Positions 17,312 through 25,412 of a DNA stretch of 64,000 nt are shown piece after piece (positions within the stretch are counted from its first letter, which is position 1; each line of letters opens with the position of its first letter). Both the position numbers and the translations under genes were made by a program. Under the pieces are notes generated by a model, which saw only the letters and a list, made by a program, of their open reading frames with translations, was not told the DNA's origin and did no database searches. This DNA is from Amycolatopsis pretoriensis. GTDB taxonomy: Bacteria; Actinomycetota; Actinomycetes; Mycobacteriales; Pseudonocardiaceae. The stretch is from the NCBI RefSeq assembly GCF_900107925.1, contig NZ_FNUJ01000005.1, forward strand, positions 124,001 to 188,000, written 5' to 3'.

Positions 17312-19248
17312 GCGTCCCGTTCCTCGGTGGCGTTGCCTCGAGCGAGGCTCTTCAGGATGGTGGAGAACTCCTGCCCGTAGTGCGCGGAGTCCAGGAAGGC
17401 GCCGACGCCGGCCCGAGCCCGCCCGGCGATCCGCGCGCGGTCCTCCGGCGGCGTGTCCAAGGCCCGCAGCAGGCCGACGGTCAGCGCGCTCAGGTCGTTG
17501 GGCAGGAACAGCCAGCCGCTTTCGCCGTCGCTGACGATCTCCCGGGTGCCGAAGACGTCGGCGGCCACCACGGGCACGCCGAAGGCCATCGCCTCGAGGA
17601 TCGAGCGGGGCAGCGACTCGATGTCGGAGCTGTTGACGAACAGGTCCGCCGCGCGCAGCCACTGCCGCGGGTCGCGGCAGATCGGCACGAGGCTGACCGA
17701 GCCGGCCAGCCCGGCCGCCTCGACGTAGTCCCGCAGCGCGTCGCAGTACGGCGATTCGTGGGTCCCGACGATCACCAGGTGGGCGTCCGGGTGCGTCGCC
17801 CGGATCTGCTCGAAGGCCAGCAGCAGCGGTGCCTGTCCCTTGCGCGGCTCGCTGACGCCGATGTTGAGCAGCACGGTCGCCGCCTCCGGCAGGCCGAGCT
17901 CCCGCCGGACCTCTTCCTTGGTGGCGTACTGCGCCTGCTGGACCGGGACGAGGTCGATGCCGTACCGCACGGTCACGCACCGGCGCGGCCGCGACCAGGG
18001 CAGGAACATTTCGCGCGTGGCGTCCGCGACGAACAGGAGCGTGTCCGCGTCCGCCAGGCAGCTTTCCCAGCGTTCGCGCACCAGCGGGTCGAGCCCGTCC
18101 ATGCCCCAGTTCAGGTAGGCGAAGTCCTCCAAGCTGAAGCTTTCGTGGATCACCCACGCCACCGGCAGTCCGGCGCGCTTGGCCGCTTCCACCCCGGCGA
18201 ACATGCCGAGGGTGTTCACCAGCGCGACCCCGGCGCCGGACGCGGTGGCCAGCATGGCCAGCTCACCGACGTAGGCGGCGTACTGCGTCGCGTCCTGGAC
18301 GCGGTGGTGACCCGTGACGTGCACGGTGACACCGAGTTCTTCCAGCTCCGCGCGCAGCGGCCCGTCTTCGGGGGAGACGAGCGTGACCTTGTGCCCGTGC
18401 GAGCCGGCCAGGTGGCGCAGCAGCTCGCTGAGCCAGAACTGGCCGCCACCGACGCGGAGGCTGTGCGTCACGACCAGGACGTGGTCGGTGTCCACGGCGG
18501 CCTTGACCCGCCCGAGCAGCTCTTCGGTGAACGCGGACGCGCGCGCCGCGGCTTCGGCGTCGCGCTGGTCCACCGCGCGGCGGCGCAAGGTCGCGTACCG
18601 GACCGGCGAAGTCCACTCCCGCCCGTCCCGGGTCCAGGCGCGGACCCGCAGGCTCACCTTCCGCCGTTCGCCCGGGGCCAGCGGAAGGGGCACGCGGGCT
18701 TCGTACCCGCTCAACCCGGCTTGCCGGATCTGGCCCGGCAGGTTCTGGGTGACGTCCGGCCTCGGCAGCATCAGCCGAGCGCGTTGCGGGGTGGCGCCGT
18801 CGACCTCGACCTCGATCCGGCTGGGCAGCCTGCCGTCGAGCAGCAGCCAGCCCGAGACGACGACCAAGTCACCGGCCAGCTCGGCGTCCGCCGCCGGGAA
18901 GTCGATCTCCCCCAGGGACGCGGGGGTCCGGAAGGTGCTCTCCGGCCAGACCGCGACCCGGCTGAGCACGGTGCCGTCGGGAGCGGTGACCGTCGCTTCG
19001 AGGCCGACCGGCTGTTCGATGTCGATCTCGGCCCGCCAGACCCAGCTCGGCCAGTCGGCGGGCACGCCGGGCACGGCTTTCGTGCCGCGCTCCCAGTGCA
19101 CCCGGGCGATCCGGTCGCCCAGCCGGACGGTGCTGCCGTCCGGTCCGGTCGGCGAGACCAGCCAGCCACCGACCGCGACCCGGCCGGTGGTGATCGAGGC
19201 ACTGCCGGCGTCCACGCCGGCGAGCCACGGCAGCTCCCGCACGATCAT
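17308..19248 (-). CDS. GT4-family glycosyltransferase with N-terminal beta domain
   Basis: A 646-residue protein. Residues about 255-640 are a GT-B glycosyltransferase of family 4: HSLRVGGGQFWLSELLRHL near the N-lobe and NSSDIESLPRSILEAMAFGVPVVAAD with the E-x7-E type motif in the C-lobe. The first 215 residues are not GT: they look like two beta-sandwich-like repeats (GGWLVSPTGPDGSTVRLGD and SGWLLLDGRLPSRIEVEVDG), perhaps carbohydrate or polymer binding. It sits between the acetyltransferase and the coiled-coil gene and probably builds the same surface glycan. Confidence 0.85.
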   Translation of the reverse strand: MIVRELPWLAGVDAGSASITTGRVAVGGWLVSPTGPDGSTVRLGDRIARVHWERGTKAVPGVPADWPSWVWRAEIDIEQPVGLEATVTAPDGTVLSRVAVWPESTFRTPASLGEIDFPAADAELAGDLVVVSGWLLLDGRLPSRIEVEVDGATPQRARLMLPRPDVTQNLPGQIRQAGLSGYEARVPLPLAPGERRKVSLRVRAWTRDGREWTSPVRYATLRRRAVDQRDAEAAARASAFTEELLGRVKAAVDTDHVLVVTHSLRVGGGQFWLSELLRHLAGSHGHKVTLVSPEDGPLRAELEELGVTVHVTGHHRVQDATQYAAYVGELAMLATASGAGVALVNTLGMFAGVEAAKRAGLPVAWVIHESFSLEDFAYLNWGMDGLDPLVRERWESCLADADTLLFVADATREMFLPWSRPRRCVTVRYGIDLVPVQQAQYATKEEVRRELGLPEAATVLLNIGVSEPRKGQAPLLLAFEQIRATHPDAHLVIVGTHESPYCDALRDYVEAAGLAGSVSLVPICRDPRQWLRAADLFVNSSDIESLPRSILEAMAFGVPVVAADVFGTREIVSDGESGWLFLPNDLSALTVGLLRALDTPPEDRARIAGRARAGVGAFLDSAHYGQEFSTILKSLARGNATEERDA

Positions 19249-19279
19249 CCGATTCCTTCGTCCATGCGCTGGTGCGCGC

Positions 19280-20647
19280 TCACTGCCGGGGGTGTTTCGC
19301 GAGCTGTTCGCTCAGCGTTTTCACCACGGCCGGGGCCAGGATAGGGCTTTGCCCGCCGATGAGGTTGCGTTCCGCGATTTCGAGGACGACGACATCGCTG
19401 TCGGCGAGCTTCGCCGCGGCCGCGGCCGTGTCCTGCGAGACGTAGTCGGAGTGCATGATCGTCATGTCCGTGAACGCGGCCGCCAGGTACATGTTGGCGA
19501 AACCGGTGAAGGAGTCGCCGATCATCGCGACCTTGTCCGGGACGGTGCCGGGGACGGCCGGGCCGTGCAGCTCGATGGGAACGGTGTTCGGCTGGCCGAA
19601 GAACGTGCGCGTCCGGTCGGCGCCGCCGTCCGGGGCCAGGCTCTCCAGCTCGGCCGGTTCGCTGCCGGTGCGGCCGATCAGCGGCGGCAGGTCGGTCTGC
19701 TTGTCGAAGGTCTCCTTGGCCGCGGTGCGCCAGGTGCGGGTCACGCCGGGACGCAGGTCCTCGGCCAGCGCCCGGACCATCGTGAGCCCGCCGTGGAACT
19801 GCCAGTGGGTGTCCTGCTTGAAGTAGATCGGGGCACCCCGGCGCTGCGACTCGGCCAGCAGCGGCCCCCGCATGTCCAGGTAGCCGACGTCGTTGTTGAG
19901 CCGCTGCCACATCGTCCGGGCCGCGACCGGCGCGCAGTCCTTGCCGGGGTACTGGTCCGGCAGGAACTGCGGGAAGAGGTCCGACTTGTCCGGCGGCACG
20001 ATCAGCACCAGCCGCCGGCCGGACGCCTCGACCGCGTGCCGGAACCCGATCAGCTCGTCCATCACGGTGGCGGTCGGGATCATCGGGTTGCACTTGGCGT
20101 ACAGGTCGTTGCCGAGGAACAGCCAGCCGTCGCGGCCCTCGACGACCGGCGGGTAGTTGCTGTTGGTCTGCCCCTGCAGCTGGCCGGTGTCCGGGCGCGC
20201 GGGCGGCTGCGCCGGCACCGGGCCGACCCCGGGGGCGGCGGGCTTCGCGCCGAGCGCCGGCGGCTCGCCGAAGACCCCCCGGCTGATCCCGTCCTCGGCC
20301 TGGACCGCGGCCTGGCGGCCGGGCAGCCAGTCGGTGGCCCAGTCGCCGAGCCCGGTGAAGAACCCCCAGCCGTCGGACAGGCTCGGGAAGTCGTGGAGCT
20401 TGCGGTTCTCGAACGGCTCGGGCGGCCCGAACAGGCCGAGGGAAACCACCGGCGTCAGGAAGAAGATCACCGCACAGACCAGCGCCACTTGCTGGCGGCC
20501 GTGCCGCGGGCGGTACATCGAGTGGTCCTTCGGCAGCCATGCCTCGTGGACCGGGAGGGGCCGGATCCGCTTCTCCGGCTCCCCGCCCCTCAAGTGCACC
20601 GACACCCGTTCACCATAGCCGACCACCGGTTCGCCGGATTCCGACAC
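19280..20647 (-). CDS. AlgJ/AlgX-like polysaccharide O-acetyltransferase
   Basis: A 455-residue protein with a cytoplasmic leader, one membrane helix (about residues 52-72, VALVCAVIFFLTPVVSLGLFG) and an extracytoplasmic SGNH-hydrolase-like domain of the ALGX/ALGJ type. Motifs seen: FKQDTHWQFHG (the D-x-H-W pair) and MIGDSFTGF (GDS nucleophile Ser). These enzymes take acetyl groups from an MBOAT or acyltransferase_3 partner and place them on exported polysaccharide; the acyltransferase at the end of this operon is the natural partner. First gene of the five-gene operon. Confidence 0.87.
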   Translation of the reverse strand: MSESGEPVVGYGERVSVHLRGGEPEKRIRPLPVHEAWLPKDHSMYRPRHGRQQVALVCAVIFFLTPVVSLGLFGPPEPFENRKLHDFPSLSDGWGFFTGLGDWATDWLPGRQAAVQAEDGISRGVFGEPPALGAKPAAPGVGPVPAQPPARPDTGQLQGQTNSNYPPVVEGRDGWLFLGNDLYAKCNPMIPTATVMDELIGFRHAVEASGRRLVLIVPPDKSDLFPQFLPDQYPGKDCAPVAARTMWQRLNNDVGYLDMRGPLLAESQRRGAPIYFKQDTHWQFHGGLTMVRALAEDLRPGVTRTWRTAAKETFDKQTDLPPLIGRTGSEPAELESLAPDGGADRTRTFFGQPNTVPIELHGPAVPGTVPDKVAMIGDSFTGFANMYLAAAFTDMTIMHSDYVSQDTAAAAAKLADSDVVVLEIAERNLIGGQSPILAPAVVKTLSEQLAKHPRQ

Positions 20648-20687
20648 CCGAGTTCGCCGGCGTCACCTCGTCGGCGGCCGAAAACTG

Positions 20688-20703
20688 TCGTACATATGTT
20701 CTA
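20688..20703. promoter_or_regulatory. SOS (LexA) box-like site
   Basis: TCGTACATATGTTCTA matches the actinobacterial LexA consensus TCGAAC-N4-GTTCGA at 10 of 12 defined positions. It sits about 70 bases before the downstream start and overlaps a TAAAAT (20702-20707) that could be its -10 element, a position suited to repression. Confidence 0.5.
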
Positions 20704-20770
20704 AAATGGGCGTTGTCCAGGGGAGATGCCGCCCGCGTCCGCGGGTGGCGTGATGGAGGAAGGCAGGGCC

Positions 20771-21376
20771 ATGGCCTACATCACCCTGTCCACGTTCGTG
20801 GGCTACAGCGCCAGCAACGGACCGTCGCGGTCGTCGTTCGTCCGGCGGCAGCGCCGGCAGTACGAGGACCCCGCGCGAGCCGCGTTCAACTACTACCGGC
20901 GGGCGGCCAACGCCGTGCGGTCCGGGCGGGCGGCGGGGCAGGACGCGACCGCGTTGCGCGCGCTCGTCAACGCCGCCGACGACCGGACGAAACCGCACTA
21001 CGCGGCGATCGCCGAGGGCTGGCTGCGCTGGCTCGGCCGGAAGTCGCCGCGGCTGGTCGAGGTCGGCCGCGGCCGCTGCCGGATCGGTGACCTCGAGGTC
21101 GGCGTCAGCCCGCAGATCGGGCTGCGCAAGAGCGACGGCCGCCGGTACGCGACCTGGCTCTACTTCAAGGAGGAGCCGTTGGCGAAGGACTCCGCGCAGC
21201 TCGCGCTGTGGGTGCTGGAGCAGGCGATGCCGGACCTGCTGCCGGGCGGGCACGCCCTGGTGATCGACGTCCGGCGGAGCAAGGAGTTCCAGCTCTCGGC
21301 GCGTGACCGCGAACGGTTGCGGCCCTGGGCCCGCAGCGAGGCTTCGGCGTTCCTCACGCTCTGGGACGCCGCCTGA
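20771..21376 (+). CDS. Uncharacterised protein behind an SOS-like box
   Basis: A 201-residue soluble protein with no family I can name. Visible features: an N-terminal FVGYSASNGPSR stretch, a helical region with DPARAAFNYYRRAANAV, TKPHYAAIAEGWLRWLG, and a beta-rich C-terminal half (LEVGVSPQIGLRKSDGRRYATWLYFKEE). ATG 20771 follows a GGAGGAAGG (20755-20763); ATG 20753 is an alternative start. It is divergent from the glycan operon. A strong hairpin terminator follows its stop. The SOS-like box upstream suggests DNA-damage control; the function is unknown. Confidence 0.75.
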   Translation: MAYITLSTFVGYSASNGPSRSSFVRRQRRQYEDPARAAFNYYRRAANAVRSGRAAGQDATALRALVNAADDRTKPHYAAIAEGWLRWLGRKSPRLVEVGRGRCRIGDLEVGVSPQIGLRKSDGRRYATWLYFKEEPLAKDSAQLALWVLEQAMPDLLPGGHALVIDVRRSKEFQLSARDRERLRPWARSEASAFLTLWDAA

Positions 21377-21379
21377 GCC

Positions 21380-21411
21380 GGGGAGGCGCCGGGCCCGCCC
21401 GGCGCCTCCCC
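21380..21411 (+). terminator. Rho-independent-like hairpin terminator
   Basis: Perfect 14-bp stem GGGGAGGCGCCGGG / CCCGGCGCCTCCCC with a 4-base loop, three bases after the stop of the preceding gene and 31 bases before the kinase gene. No T-run follows, which is common in actinomycetes. Confidence 0.8.
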
Positions 21412-21442
21412 TAGCATCGCCCCCGGACTTCAGGGGGCGACG

Positions 21443-22921
21443 ATGAGAGTGGTCGCGGGGCGGTACGCGATCTCGGCCGAGCTGGGCCGCGGCGGCATGG
21501 GCGTCGTCTGGCGCGCCGAAGACACGGTGCTCGGGCGGCCGGTCGCGCTCAAGGAGCTGGCGACGCCGCCGGGCACGAGCCTCGAGCGGGTCATGCGCGA
21601 AGCCCGCACCGCCGGGCGGCTCAACGACCCCGGCGTCGTCACGGTGTACGACGTCGTCAGCGAGCAGGGCGCCACTTTCATCGTCATGGAACTGGTCGTC
21701 GCGCCGACGCTGGCGGACGTCATCGAGCGTGCGGGGCCACTCGACAACCGCCGCGTCGCCGCGCTCGGCCTGCAGGTGCTCGGCGCGCTGGAGAGCGCGC
21801 ACGCGGCGGGCATCGTGCACCGGGACGTCAAGCCCAGCAACATCATGGTGCTGCCCGGCGACCGCGTGAAGCTCGCGGACTTCGGCATCGCGCGGGCGCT
21901 GGACGACCCGTCGCTGACGCAGACCGGCGGCGTCATGGGCTCGCCCGGGTACATGGCACCCGAGCTGTTCGCCGGGGCCGGGCCGTCGCCGGCGGCGGAC
22001 CTCTGGTCGCTCGGCGCGACGCTCTTCCACGCCGCCGAAGGCCGCGCGCCCTTCCAGCGCACGACGACGGCTGCGACCCTGCACGCGATCATGTACGAGC
22101 AGCCCGTGCTGGAGCGCACCCGCGGCCCGCTCGCCGACGCCGTGCGCGGGTTGCTCACCCAGTCCGCTGCGGACCGGCTGACCGCGCCCGAGCTGCGCCG
22201 GCTGCTGGAAGCCGCGCGCGCGGGCGGTGTTTCGGCACCGCCGTCGCGGACCGCGTGGCTCGCCACGCCGTCACCGGCCACAGTGGACGGTCCCCCGAAG
22301 GGGAAGCGCCGCCTGCCGCTGGTCCTGACCGGGGTGGCCGTCGCGGTGATCGCGGCGCTCGGCGCGATCTTCCTCCTCAAGCCGGACCGCACCACGCCCG
22401 CGCCCGTCGCCGCTCCCGCGTCGACGTCCGCGACGCCGACCCCCACCACTCCGAAGCACAGCACCAAAAAACCCACGCCGTCGCCGAGCACGTCCGCGAC
22501 TTCTGCCACGCCGTCGTCGTCGACTGCGGACAAGCCGCACCCGGCCGAAGTGCCGCTGATCCGCTACCACCAGTCCGACGGCGGCCACTTCAGCGGGACG
22601 AAGAAGGTCTCCCCGCCGGCCGGCTTCACGAAGGAGGGCGTGTTCGGTTCCCTCGTCGAGAAGGCCGAACCGGGCACGCGGAAACTGTTCGCCTGCAAGG
22701 TGAAGGACCAGAAGGACTGGTTCACCTCGACCGACCAGAGCGGCAAGTGCGAGGGCCAGCAGGCGCTGGGCCTGCTCGGCCACCTCTACGCGAACCCGCC
22801 GTCCTGGGGGACCGCCCGCCCGATCTACCGCTGCAACGCGGGCGCGAGCCACTTCGACTCGCTCGACGCCGGCTGCGAAGGCAAGACCAAGGAACTGCTG
22901 CTGGGTTACGTCGTCGTCTGA
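21443..22921 (+). CDS. Membrane Ser/Thr protein kinase (Pkn type)
   Basis: A 492-residue eukaryotic-like kinase. The kinase domain covers residues 5-260: Gly loop ELGRGGMGVVWRA, catalytic Lys37, HRD motif with Asp128 (VHRDVKPSN), DFG Asp146 and an APE at YMAPEL. A transmembrane helix (about 290-313) and a Thr/Ser/Pro stalk lead to an extracytoplasmic domain of about 120 residues with paired Cys (FACKVKD, SGKCEGQ, IYRCNAG, DAGCEG), likely two disulfides; it is not a PASTA domain. Ligand unknown. Its last 16 bases overlap the convergent hydrolase. Confidence 0.92.
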   Translation: MRVVAGRYAISAELGRGGMGVVWRAEDTVLGRPVALKELATPPGTSLERVMREARTAGRLNDPGVVTVYDVVSEQGATFIVMELVVAPTLADVIERAGPLDNRRVAALGLQVLGALESAHAAGIVHRDVKPSNIMVLPGDRVKLADFGIARALDDPSLTQTGGVMGSPGYMAPELFAGAGPSPAADLWSLGATLFHAAEGRAPFQRTTTAATLHAIMYEQPVLERTRGPLADAVRGLLTQSAADRLTAPELRRLLEAARAGGVSAPPSRTAWLATPSPATVDGPPKGKRRLPLVLTGVAVAVIAALGAIFLLKPDRTTPAPVAAPASTSATPTPTTPKHSTKKPTPSPSTSATSATPSSSTADKPHPAEVPLIRYHQSDGGHFSGTKKVSPPAGFTKEGVFGSLVEKAEPGTRKLFACKVKDQKDWFTSTDQSGKCEGQQALGLLGHLYANPPSWGTARPIYRCNAGASHFDSLDAGCEGKTKELLLGYVVV

Positions 22922-23583
22922 AGCAGCACGTCGGCGACCAGCTCCGGCCGCGTGACGAACGGGTGGTGCGCGACCGGCAGCTCGACGACGTCGGTCGCGC
23001 GCCCGGCTTGCCGCCGCTGGGTCTCCGGCAGCGTCGCGCGGTCCTCGGCGCACACGAGGTAGGTCGACGGGACCTCCCGCCAAGCCGCTTTCGTCACCGC
23101 CTGGCCGAAGACGGCTTCGTTCTGGAGCGTGAGCCGGGCGGCGGCACCGGCGTACGTCGGGTCGTCGAAGTCCTGGGCGAACAGCGGCCGCACGAACTCC
23201 TCCCGGACGCTCGCGGTGCCGTCGCCGTGGCTGACGTGCCACGGCGCGGGCTCGCTGCCGCCGAAGCCCGCGAGCGCCTCGCCGGCGTCCGGCAGGAACG
23301 ACGTCACGTAGACGAGCCGGTGGACCGCGGGGTGGTTCCCCGCTTGTGTGATCACCATCCCGCCGTAGGAGTGCCCGACGAGCAGCGCGGGCTCGTCGGA
23401 GGCGTCGAGCAGCGCGCGGACGGCCTCGGCGTCGTCGTGGAGATCGCCGAGCGGCTCGCGCTCGCAGCTCGGCAGCACCACCGCTGAACTGCGCAGACCG
23501 CGGCCGGCGAGGACGTCCGCCGTCGGCTGCCACCACCAGGCGCCGTCGCGGACGAAGGCGCCGTGGACGAAGAGGACCCGCAT
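22906..23583 (-). CDS. Alpha/beta hydrolase
   Basis: A 225-residue alpha/beta-hydrolase fold protein. The HG oxyanion-hole motif (LFVHGAF) is at residues 4-10, the nucleophile elbow GHSYGG gives Ser72, the acid lies around CAEDRATLP and the catalytic His in VAHHPFVTRPE. This resembles plant MES-like and actinobacterial esterases of about 230 residues. ATG 23583 places the fold start at the N-terminus; the frame continues upstream without a good start. Substrate unknown. Confidence 0.88.
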   Translation of the reverse strand: MRVLFVHGAFVRDGAWWWQPTADVLAGRGLRSSAVVLPSCEREPLGDLHDDAEAVRALLDASDEPALLVGHSYGGMVITQAGNHPAVHRLVYVTSFLPDAGEALAGFGGSEPAPWHVSHGDGTASVREEFVRPLFAQDFDDPTYAGAAARLTLQNEAVFGQAVTKAAWREVPSTYLVCAEDRATLPETQRRQAGRATDVVELPVAHHPFVTRPELVADVLLQTTT

Positions 23584-23662
23584 GGTGACAATCTGGCAGA
23601 ACCCACCCGGACGAGTGACACAGTTCGCGGCGAGCGGACGAGGACTGGACAAACCGGAGGGC

Positions 23663-23685
23663 GAACACGAAGCTTTCGCGTGTTC
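23663..23685. promoter_or_regulatory. Inverted repeat upstream of the DUF2716 gene
   Basis: GAACACG and CGTGTTC arms (7 bp each, 9 bases between) centred about 45 bases before the DUF2716 start. Could be a regulator site; no protein is linked to it. Confidence 0.3.
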
Positions 23686-23717
23686 TTCCGTGCCCGGCCG
23701 AATCAGAGGTCGTAACA

Positions 23718-24257
23718 GTGAATGCTGCCTGGGAACCCGTCTCCCGCGTCGCCGACGAACCCGCCTGGTACTGGGTGTATGACAAGCTGGGGTTCTGGCC
23801 GAGCACCTACGCGCACGCCTGGCCGGGCTTCCGCGAGCCGGCGCCGTCGCGGACCTGGGACCTTTCGCCGGGCGACCTCGACCGCGCGTCGGCCGAGTTC
23901 CGCCTGGGCCCGTATGCCGTCGAAGAGCACCAGGTCGCGGCCATCGCGCTCGCCGCGTTCCGCGAGGTCTGCGGCCCGGACGGCTGGCTGTGGGCCCTGC
24001 ACTGGCAGCACCAGTCGTACCGCGTCCGCCCGCACCTGATGACCGAGGGCGCGCGCTGGCCGGTGCCGGTGTTCCCCCGCGCGGACTACCACCTGTTCCT
24101 GGCTTCGGACTTCTCGTTCGGCACGCTCGGCCACCCGTGGGAGCGCACGCTCTGCGTGTTCGGCGACAAGCTCGTCGCGGCGTTCGAGAAGCACGGCGAA
24201 GGCGTCCTGACGAACGTGCTGCGCCGCGACGGGAAGCCGTCCGCGCTGGCCCGCTGA
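23718..24257 (+). CDS. DUF2716 family protein
   Basis: A 179-residue cytoplasmic protein. It matches what I know of DUF2716: a Trp/Tyr-rich start (WYWVYDKLGFWPSTY) and the late motif FLASDFSFGTLGHPWERTLCVFG. Biochemical role is not established. GTG 23718 is taken as start with an AGAGG upstream. It lies 33 bases before an Imm7-type immunity gene on the same strand, so both may belong to a small immunity or self/non-self locus. Confidence 0.8.
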   Translation: MNAAWEPVSRVADEPAWYWVYDKLGFWPSTYAHAWPGFREPAPSRTWDLSPGDLDRASAEFRLGPYAVEEHQVAAIALAAFREVCGPDGWLWALHWQHQSYRVRPHLMTEGARWPVPVFPRADYHLFLASDFSFGTLGHPWERTLCVFGDKLVAAFEKHGEGVLTNVLRRDGKPSALAR

Positions 24258-24290
24258 GCTCGCCGTTGATCTCTTGCTACCGTTCTGCGG

Positions 24291-24689
24291 GTGTACGAGT
24301 ATCACGGCTGGGTGACCATCCAGGCGACCGCGAGCGGCGACGACGACGCGGCGCTCCTGGAGCGCCTGGTCGACCGCGTGCACCGCGCGATCCGCGACGC
24401 GGGTGACTTCGACCTGGTCGACCTCCGCTGGAGCGCGGGCATGCCGATGCTCCACCTGGCGGGCTTCGACAAGCACGGCGGCCCCGGCCTCGAACTCCTC
24501 GACCTCTTCGCCCGGGTCGGCGAACTGGCGGCGGGCTCGTACGGCCTGCTCCACGTCTGGGACGACCAGGACACCGAGCACGACAACGAGTTCCGCGTCT
24601 ACCGCATGGCCCGGGGCCAGGTCACGGAACGCGAAGACCCGCACCTGACCCCGGTCGCCCCGACGGTCCTGGACGTCTACGAGCTGTAG
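24291..24689 (+). CDS. Imm7-like immunity protein
   Basis: A 132-residue protein opening with YEYHGWVTIQ, the start I associate with the Imm7 immunity family, which protects against polymorphic toxins delivered between cells. The middle has MLHLAGFDKHGG and LLHVWDDQDTEHDNEFRVYRMARG. No matching toxin or secretion gene is in this window, so it would be an orphan immunity gene. GTG 24291 start. Family assignment is from motif memory only. Confidence 0.7.
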   Translation: MYEYHGWVTIQATASGDDDAALLERLVDRVHRAIRDAGDFDLVDLRWSAGMPMLHLAGFDKHGGPGLELLDLFARVGELAAGSYGLLHVWDDQDTEHDNEFRVYRMARGQVTEREDPHLTPVAPTVLDVYEL

Positions 24690-24717
24690 CCGGCTGCCTT
24701 TCGCACTTCAGCCGCGA

Positions 24718-24749
24718 GCTGTCCACAACCTGTGGCGGTTGTGGACAGC
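24718..24749. repeat. 13-bp inverted repeat with DnaA-box-like arms
   Basis: GCTGTCCACAACC (24718-24730) and its exact reverse complement (24737-24749) around a 6-base loop, 29 bases after the Imm7 stop. Each arm contains CTGTCCACA, one base from the high-GC DnaA box TTGTCCACA. It may simply be the transcription terminator of the immunity gene. Confidence 0.6.
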
Positions 24750-25061
24750 CGGGCCCGCAACGCGTTCCATCCCGGGCTTTGTCGGCAGCCGCCGATACGC
24801 TGGAAGCGGGGCCGCCCCCCAGGGAGGGCGGGGGCTGCCTACGCGCGGGGGTTGTCCGCCTTCGCCCTGCCCGCTGCGCCGCCCGAGGCAGCCGCCAGAC
24901 ACCCGCGGCCTGGCCACGGACGCGCGTCGTCCGGAAACTGGTCCGGCGGCACAGTCGCAGCTGCGACGGACCGCCCGGTCGGTGGAAGGCCGGTCCGCCG
25001 GGCGGTGCGGAACACGGCCGCGTCCCGCGCTGACCACCTGTGGCCCGATCGCAACCGGGCC

Positions 25062-25077
25062 TGAGTAGTACTGCTCA
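25062..25077. promoter_or_regulatory. TGAGTA...CTCA palindrome before the YiaA/B gene
   Basis: TGAGTAGTACTGCTCA, palindromic at 14 of 16 positions and ending 35 bases before the YiaA/B-like start. It resembles the TGAGTAC-NN-GTACTCA site I recall for the streptomycete MacRS envelope-stress system; that comparison is from memory. Confidence 0.4.
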
Positions 25078-25112
25078 AGACACCCGCCCAACCCCGGCGA
25101 GACCCTCGTCAC

Positions 25113-25406
25113 ATGACGAAATCCGGAACGGCGTCCCCCACCACCACGGCCTTCTACATCCAGGCGGCCATCTCGTTCGGCCTGGCACTGGCAGCGGTCA
25201 TCGGCGGCATCGCGTACCTGCCGGTCAACGGCTGGATCCGCGGTTTCCTCGCCCTCGGCGCGCTCTACCTGGTCACCTCCACCTTCACGCTCGCCAAGTG
25301 CGTCCGCGACAGACAGGAGGAGACCTCGGTGGTCTCCCGCGTCGACCAGGCCCGGCTCGACAAGCTCCTCGCCGAGCACGATCCGTTCAAAACCGCTGCC
25401 GTGTAG
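25113..25406 (+). CDS. YiaA/YiaB-family two-helix membrane protein
   Basis: A 97-residue inner-membrane protein with two helices (FYIQAAISFGLALAAVIGGIA and GFLALGALYLVTSTFTLAK) and a soluble C-terminus, as in the YiaA/B two-helix domain. It is a widespread small envelope protein without a firm role, linked to stress in enterobacteria. It has its own promoter region with a palindrome upstream and is convergent with the phospholipase gene, six bases apart. Confidence 0.85.
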   Translation: MTKSGTASPTTTAFYIQAAISFGLALAAVIGGIAYLPVNGWIRGFLALGALYLVTSTFTLAKCVRDRQEETSVVSRVDQARLDKLLAEHDPFKTAAV

Positions 25407-25412
25407 ACAGAA

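Larger units (their letters stand above)
24690..25112. other. Non-coding stretch with inverted repeats
   Basis: About 420 bases with no reading frame I would defend. It holds a 13-bp inverted repeat with DnaA-box-like arms (24718-24749), a self-complementary GTCGCAGCTGCGAC, and an imperfect palindrome at 25062-25077 close to the next gene. Several open frames cross it on both strands, but their composition is that of shadow frames. Confidence 0.5.

Noticed and set aside
24718..25112. Replication origin because of DnaA-box-like words
   Set aside because: Only two degenerate boxes, no AT-rich unwinding region and no dnaA/dnaN neighbours.
24708..25379. Minus-strand frame in the non-coding stretch (223 residues)
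   Set aside because: No motif, no ribosome-binding site, overlaps the YiaA/B gene; composition of a shadow frame.
20726..25406. Defence island or phage remnant
   Set aside because: No integrase, restriction, CRISPR or phage gene; only an orphan immunity-like gene.
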